From positions 378,350 through 442,349 of the forward strand of contig NZ_JACHYE010000001.1 of NCBI RefSeq assembly GCF_014192645.1: DNA of 64,000 nucleotides, given 5' to 3'. The stretch's first letter is position 1. Each line of letters starts with the position of its first letter. The notes beneath the pieces were generated by a model that saw only the letters and a program-made list of their open reading frames with translations, had not been told where the DNA came from and did no database searches. The position numbers and the translations under genes were made by a program. This document shows positions 60,170 through 64,000 of this stretch, piece after piece. The DNA is from Herbaspirillum sp. Sphag64. GTDB taxonomy: Bacteria; Pseudomonadota; Gammaproteobacteria; Burkholderiales; Burkholderiaceae_D.

Positions 60170-60703
60170 CTAGATGTGTTGCTCGAAGCGCTTCTTCACA
60201 ATCAACGCCAGTGGCACCGTGAAGAAAAAATGAGACATGAAGCCACCGATGATGACGGCCGGATCCGCATAGTTGGGATGATTGGTTGAGGCGATCATGA
60301 TGGCGACATGCATCGCAATCCAGGCAATGATTGCGTAGAACAGCGCCACTAATGTCGCTTCATAGCCGCGACGTCGGAAGGTTGGCCAGATGGCGGCGAA
60401 TAGAACGCCCCAGACAATAGTAAAGAAGAAGTGGATTCCGGTACCCAGAAAATAAGCCAATACGCCCAAGGATTCTTGCACATCCTTGCCGAATACCAGT
60501 CCGGTTGCGTTGCGTGGGATTCCCGCCAATGGCATCAGATGTTGTGCGCCTACCCAGATCAATGCCTCGTATATCCAGATGATGATGCCGCCGGTAAGGC
60601 CTCCGATAATGCCTGCCTTGACCAGATCATGGCGACTCTTCCAGCCGCTGCCAATGGTTGCTGACGCAATAGCTTGTGTGTGCGTGTGTTGTGCTGTTTG
60701 CAT
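60170..60703 (-). CDS. Small inner-membrane protein of unknown function
   Basis: A 177-aa protein with about four membrane segments (around residues 28-50, 80-105, 115-138, 148-168). GIIGGLTGGIIIWIYEALIWVGAQ opens the membrane part, and LFAAIWPTFRRRGYEATLVALFYAII lies in the middle. It loosely resembles YagU/DUF1440-like membrane proteins; I cannot assign a function. Its setting between porin and ligK suggests a role in uptake or handling of gallate-type acids. A GAAGGG-TTTT-CCCTTC hairpin lies at 60742-60757 in its upstream spacer. Confidence 0.7.
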   Translation of the reverse strand: MQTAQHTHTQAIASATIGSGWKSRHDLVKAGIIGGLTGGIIIWIYEALIWVGAQHLMPLAGIPRNATGLVFGKDVQESLGVLAYFLGTGIHFFFTIVWGVLFAAIWPTFRRRGYEATLVALFYAIIAWIAMHVAIMIASTNHPNYADPAVIIGGFMSHFFFTVPLALIVKKRFEQHI

Positions 60704-60877
60704 GATGTCTTCCTTTTTCCTCTTTCGTTGGCGATGGTGGCGAAGGGTTTTCCCTTCTGCTCAATCCAGTGTTGTTCGCTACTCTTTTATTATTCTTGTG
60801 TTGCTGCAAATATAGGCTCTTACCTCCTTTGTTGATCGACGCCAATGCGCACATCAGCGTCTGTATGCATGTACGTC

Positions 60878-61576
60878 TCAGTCGATGTATTTCAGTCCAG
60901 CCTCAGCCAATGGACCGCGCATGTTGTACATATCCAGCCCCAATACGCCCGAAGCCAGCTTGGCGCGCTTTTCACCTTCGAAGGCCTCGCGCTTTTGTGC
61001 GACTTCGGCAACACGTGCGGCATCGCTCGCAGGCACCACCACCACGCCGTCGTCATCGGCGACGATGACATCGCCGGGATTGACCAGCGCACCGGCGCAG
61101 ATCACCGGGATGTTGACTGAACCAAGTGTGGCCTTGATCGTGCCCTTGGCACTGATCGCCTTGCTCCAGACCGGGAAGCCCATTTCTTTGAGCACCTTGA
61201 CGTCACGCACACCAGCATCAATGATCAATGCACGCGCACCACGTGCCATGAAACTGGTCGCCAGCAAATCGCCAAAATACCCGTCAGTGCATTCGGCAGT
61301 GATGGCCGCAACCACGATGTCGCCGGGCTGGATCTGTTCCGCAGCGACATGCATCATCCAGTTATCGCCGGGATGCAGTAGTACCGTCACCGCGGTACCT
61401 CCCACGGTACTACCTGGATAGATAGGACGCATGTAAGGCTTGAGCAAGCCGGTGCGGCCTTGTGCTTCATGTACGGTGGCTGCGCCAAGCTGCGCCAGCT
61501 GTTCCACGGCAGTTTGGTCGGCGCGCGTAATGTTGCGCTTGACGACACCAAGCTGATTGATTAATGGGGTTGTCAT
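60878..61576 (-). CDS. ligK: 4-carboxy-4-hydroxy-2-oxoadipate aldolase / oxaloacetate decarboxylase
   Basis: A 232-aa class II aldolase of the RraA-like fold (LigK/GalC/ProA). It splits 4-carboxy-4-hydroxy-2-oxoadipate into pyruvate and oxaloacetate and often decarboxylates oxaloacetate. Motifs: [55 protein letters not shown] with the substrate Arg and metal-ligand Asp, and [11 protein letters not shown]. Length is typical. It is 2 bp after ligJ, the last enzyme gene of the galD-ligJ-ligK operon and the final step of the gallate / protocatechuate 4,5-cleavage route. Confidence 0.94.
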   Translation of the reverse strand: MTTPLINQLGVVKRNITRADQTAVEQLAQLGAATVHEAQGRTGLLKPYMRPIYPGSTVGGTAVTVLLHPGDNWMMHVAAEQIQPGDIVVAAITAECTDGYFGDLLATSFMARGARALIIDAGVRDVKVLKEMGFPVWSKAISAKGTIKATLGSVNIPVICAGALVNPGDVIVADDDGVVVVPASDAARVAEVAQKREAFEGEKRAKLASGVLGLDMYNMRGPLAEAGLKYID

Positions 61577-61578
61577 CC

Positions 61579-62628
61579 TTACAGTCCTTTCAAAGTCAAA
61601 GCGCGATCCAGACGCGGATAGACGCGACGGGCATTGCCTTCAAAGATTTGGTGTCGCTCGGCGTTACTCAAGGCAGCGGCTTCGATGTAACGCTTGGTAT
61701 CGTCGTAATAATGTCCGGTCTCGGGATCAATGCCGCGCACCGCGCCGATCATTTCGGAAGCGAACAGCACGTTGTCTACCGGAATCACCTTGGTCAGCAG
61801 GTCAATACCTGGCTGGTGATAGACGCAGGTGTCGAAGAAGATGTTATTGAGCAGATGTTGCGTGAGAAGCGGCTTCTTCATCTCTTGCGCCAGACCACGG
61901 AAGCGTCCCCAGTGGTAAGGCACCGCACCGCCACCGTGCGGAATCAGGAATCTCAGCGTCGGAAAATCATTGAACAGATCGCTGGTCAGACATTGCATGA
62001 AAGCGGTCGTATCCGCATTGAGATAATGTGCACCGGTAGTATGGAAGCAGGCATTGCAACTGGTGCTGACGTGAATCATGGCAGGCACATCCAGCTCCAC
62101 CATCTTTTCGTAGAGCGGATACCAGGAGCGATCTGACAGAGGTGGCGAGGTCCAGTAACCACCGGAAGGGTCCGGGTTCAGATTGACACCGACGAAGCCA
62201 TATTCCCGTACGCATTTTTCCAGCTCGGCAATCGAGGTGCGGATATCAGCACCAGGAGATTGTGGCAACATTGCTGCCCCGATGAAGTTATCCGGGAACA
62301 GGGTTGACACGCGATAGCACAGTTCATTGCAGATGGCAGCCCAGGTCTGACTGGTGTTCAAGTCGCCAATGTGATGCGCCATAAAACTGGCACGGGGTGA
62401 AAAGATGGTCAGATCAGCACCACGCTCGCGCATCAGGCGCAACTGGTTGGCCTGAATCGACTCGCGCAGTTCGTCGTCGCTAATATGCAGTTCCGATGGC
62501 TTGGGGCCCTCACCCGGTGCGTTAAGGCTGGCGATCTGACGATTACGCCAGTCTTCCAGTGCCTTGGGTGCTGTGGTGTAGTGGCCATGGCAATCGATGA
62601 TCAATGGATCTTGCAATGAATCTATCAT
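61579..62628 (-). CDS. ligJ: 4-oxalomesaconate hydratase, amidohydrolase type
   Basis: A 349-aa metal-dependent hydratase of the amidohydrolase-2 family. It adds water to 4-oxalomesaconate (enol form) to give 4-carboxy-4-hydroxy-2-oxoadipate. DCHGHYTT gives the HxH metal motif near residue 14, [11 protein letters not shown] and [15 protein letters not shown] are LigJ-like, and the later metal region is [17 protein letters not shown]. This is the LigJ type, not the unrelated PIG-L-fold GalB found in Pseudomonas. The start overlaps the galD stop by four bases. Confidence 0.93.
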   Translation of the reverse strand: MIDSLQDPLIIDCHGHYTTAPKALEDWRNRQIASLNAPGEGPKPSELHISDDELRESIQANQLRLMRERGADLTIFSPRASFMAHHIGDLNTSQTWAAICNELCYRVSTLFPDNFIGAAMLPQSPGADIRTSIAELEKCVREYGFVGVNLNPDPSGGYWTSPPLSDRSWYPLYEKMVELDVPAMIHVSTSCNACFHTTGAHYLNADTTAFMQCLTSDLFNDFPTLRFLIPHGGGAVPYHWGRFRGLAQEMKKPLLTQHLLNNIFFDTCVYHQPGIDLLTKVIPVDNVLFASEMIGAVRGIDPETGHYYDDTKRYIEAAALSNAERHQIFEGNARRVYPRLDRALTLKGL

Positions 62629-63764
62629 TCGGTGTTCTCTTTCCAGATATCGGCGGGAATCATGACCTCTCCTCGCATGATGGGACGAGCAGTCCTGAGC
62701 AAGGCGGCGCTGATGATGGTTTGCTGATCGCGGGGATCAAGTGTCAGTTCGACCGTGAATTCGCCGGTCGGATGTTCTACCGTGACGCTGCGTTGCAAGC
62801 CCTCAATGGGCTGTGCCAGCCCTTGTGTGATGGTGCCCTCAAGCACACAGGCAGTCGCCACTGTCACGGCAGCCAACACACCAATGGCGTCATGACAGAC
62901 ATGTGGAATGAAGCAGCGTGTCGCAATTGTTCCGCCCTGTGTAGGAGCACTGACCAGACACATCTTGGGATAATTCTTTTGGCTGACATCGCCTAACCCC
63001 ATCTTGTCGCCCACGGCCAGACGCAATGCTTCCAGCCGTGTTCGCAAGGCTTGGTTGGCATTGAGCTGCTCTACGGTTTCCGTGCCGCTGATGCCAAAGT
63101 CGGTGGCTCTCACCAGTACCATCGGCATCCCATTGTCAATCAGTGTCGCGTCGACTTGATGGGTCTGACCGTCGGCTGTGGCAAAGTGAATGTGGTCACG
63201 CACGCCTTCGCTTGGTAACAGCGATGGGCACACTGACCCGGCGGTATCGAGGAAATTGATCTTGACCGGTGCCGCCGTCCCTGGCACGCCGTCAATCCGG
63301 GCATCACCGCTGTAACGCAGATGACCATCAGGCGTCGCTACCGTCACATCGCATTGCATGCCGGTGTTGAGTGTCAAAATTCTTGCCGTAGTGGTATCAC
63401 CACGGGCGGCAAGCAGGCCACGTTCCAGCGCAAACGGTAATACTGCTGCCAGCATGTTGCCGCAATTGGGCGTGATGTCGACCTTGTCAGAGGCCGGTTG
63501 CAATTGCGCAAACAGGAAATCGAGATCCACACCGGGGATAGTACTGCGGGAGACGATACCAACCTTGCTAGTCAGTGGATGAGCACCACCGAGCCCATCA
63601 ATCTGCCGCCGGTCGGGCGAACCCATGACTGCCAGCAACACGCGATTACGTGCCTGTTCGTCACTTGGCAGGTCGGACGCCAGAAAGAATGGACCACGCG
63701 AAGTTCCACCGCGCATCAACATGCTCGGGATCGGCCGCAGGTCTGAGTTCCAGGTTGAGTTCAC
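62625..63764 (-). CDS. galD: 4-oxalomesaconate tautomerase, PrpF family
   Basis: A 379-aa isomerase of the PrpF/diaminopimelate-epimerase fold, turning the keto tautomer of 4-oxalomesaconate into the enol for the hydratase. LMRGGTSRGPFFLASDLPSD, LAVMGSPD, GLGGAHPLTSKVGIV and TPNCGNMLAAVLPFAL are family signatures. The start is taken as GTG complementary to 63762-63764; the frame runs on to 63896 but would then overlap the divergent LysR gene. An ATG at 63722 is a shorter alternative. First gene of the operon with ligJ and ligK. Confidence 0.92.
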   Translation of the reverse strand: MNSTWNSDLRPIPSMLMRGGTSRGPFFLASDLPSDEQARNRVLLAVMGSPDRRQIDGLGGAHPLTSKVGIVSRSTIPGVDLDFLFAQLQPASDKVDITPNCGNMLAAVLPFALERGLLAARGDTTTARILTLNTGMQCDVTVATPDGHLRYSGDARIDGVPGTAAPVKINFLDTAGSVCPSLLPSEGVRDHIHFATADGQTHQVDATLIDNGMPMVLVRATDFGISGTETVEQLNANQALRTRLEALRLAVGDKMGLGDVSQKNYPKMCLVSAPTQGGTIATRCFIPHVCHDAIGVLAAVTVATACVLEGTITQGLAQPIEGLQRSVTVEHPTGEFTVELTLDPRDQQTIISAALLRTARPIMRGEVMIPADIWKENTE

Positions 63765-63889
63765 GGTGTCTGTTGTAAGGTTTTTGACGGGGCAAGTATG
63801 CGTGACACAGCTGGCGGCAGGGTTGCGTTGTTCCCTCTCCTCTGTTCTAATTTTCTTATCGGGGTGGTTTTTACTTTTTCGGAACGCGC

Positions 63890-64000
63890 ATGCCATTACT
63901 CAATCTTCGTCACTTGCACGTGTTCAATGTCGTGGCTGCCATTGGCGGCGTACGACGCTCGTCCGACACACTACTGCGCGCCTCGTCAGCCGTCGCCCGC
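63890..64000 (+). CDS. LysR-family regulator, 3' truncated by window edge
   Basis: The last 111 bases encode 37 residues, MPLLNLRHLHVFNVVAAIGG then VRRSSDTLLRASSAVAR, the opening of a LysR helix-turn-helix. It diverges from galD over about 125 bp, the usual layout for a regulator of a gallate or protocatechuate operon. The ring-cleavage dioxygenase may follow beyond the window. Partial, so nothing can be said of the effector domain. Confidence 0.8.
   Translation, partial: MPLLNLRHLHVFNVVAAIGGVRRSSDTLLRASSAVAR

Noticed and set aside
60742-60757. GAAGGG-TTTT-CCCTTC hairpin as a terminator of the ligK operon.
   Set aside because: It lies downstream of ligK but lacks a T-tract after the stem on the minus strand, and is equally well placed as a leader element of the next gene; mentioned only in that gene's entry.
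1-64000. CRISPR arrays, tRNA or rRNA genes, insertion sequences, prophage genes.
   Set aside because: No regularly spaced repeats, RNA gene signatures, transposase, integrase or phage structural genes were recognised on either strand.

Overview
The window looks like chromosomal DNA of a Gram-negative betaproteobacterium of the order Burkholderiales, most likely near Oxalobacteraceae (inference). Supporting signs are a DUF4148 protein, a Burkholderia-type porin, an HPP-CBS protein, NodT-family outer-membrane lipoproteins, many LysR/TetR/MarR regulators, and a gallate pathway entered through 4-oxalomesaconate. No rRNA, tRNA, CRISPR array, transposase or phage gene was seen.

Region 1 (1-16.6 kb) is a catabolic island made of two converging transcription units. 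The plus-strand unit holds an allophanate-hydrolase-like amidase (cut by the window edge), a second amidase and a GntR/UTRA regulator. It continues with an AprA/fumarate-reductase-like flavoprotein, a 2x[4Fe-4S] ferredoxin, a nitrate/sulfonate-type ABC importer, a HEAT-repeat protein and a DUF971 protein. The minus-strand unit holds an AhpD-like protein, a complete branched-chain-amino-acid-type ABC importer and an NtaA/DszA-type flavin monooxygenase. Read together, they look like uptake and dismantling of one or two nitrogen- and perhaps sulfur-containing organic compounds. The flavoprotein/ferredoxin/HEAT/DUF971/ABC set is the best candidate for an undescribed system.

Region 2 (16.7-20.8 kb) holds a TlpA-like thioredoxin, a patch of decayed gene fragments (chemoreceptor and LysR pieces), an OhrR-like MarR regulator facing a secreted esterase with matching palindromes, and a small DUF4148 protein.

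Region 3 (21-33.7 kb) carries two complete tripartite efflux systems. One is an RND pump whose TetR gene is bracketed by two identical-architecture operators. The other is an EmrAB pump with a divergent outer-membrane factor, next to an HxlR regulator. A GlxA-type AraC regulator lies between them.

Region 4 (33.7-46.5 kb) is a mix of regulators and small metabolic genes: a diguanylate cyclase, two SDRs with a TetR regulator and two copies of a 22-bp perfect palindrome, a second copy of the RND-type TetR regulator, an M24-fold protein, a MarR regulator, a LysR/nitronate monooxygenase pair, an HPP-CBS protein, a DUF1330 protein, and a LysR/mmsA pair.

Region 5 (46.5-56.5 kb) contains metQ-metN-metI, two divergent Crp/Fnr-like genes around a palindrome, a serine beta-lactamase-like hydrolase, a PTS-EIIC/EAL fusion protein and a membrane histidine kinase.

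Region 6 (56.8-64 kb) is a tannin/gallate module: a tannase-family esterase, a porin, a small membrane protein, ligK, ligJ, galD and the start of a divergent LysR regulator. Tannase would release gallate. Ring cleavage gives 4-oxalomesaconate, which GalD, LigJ and LigK carry to pyruvate and oxaloacetate; the ring-cleaving dioxygenase is not in the window.
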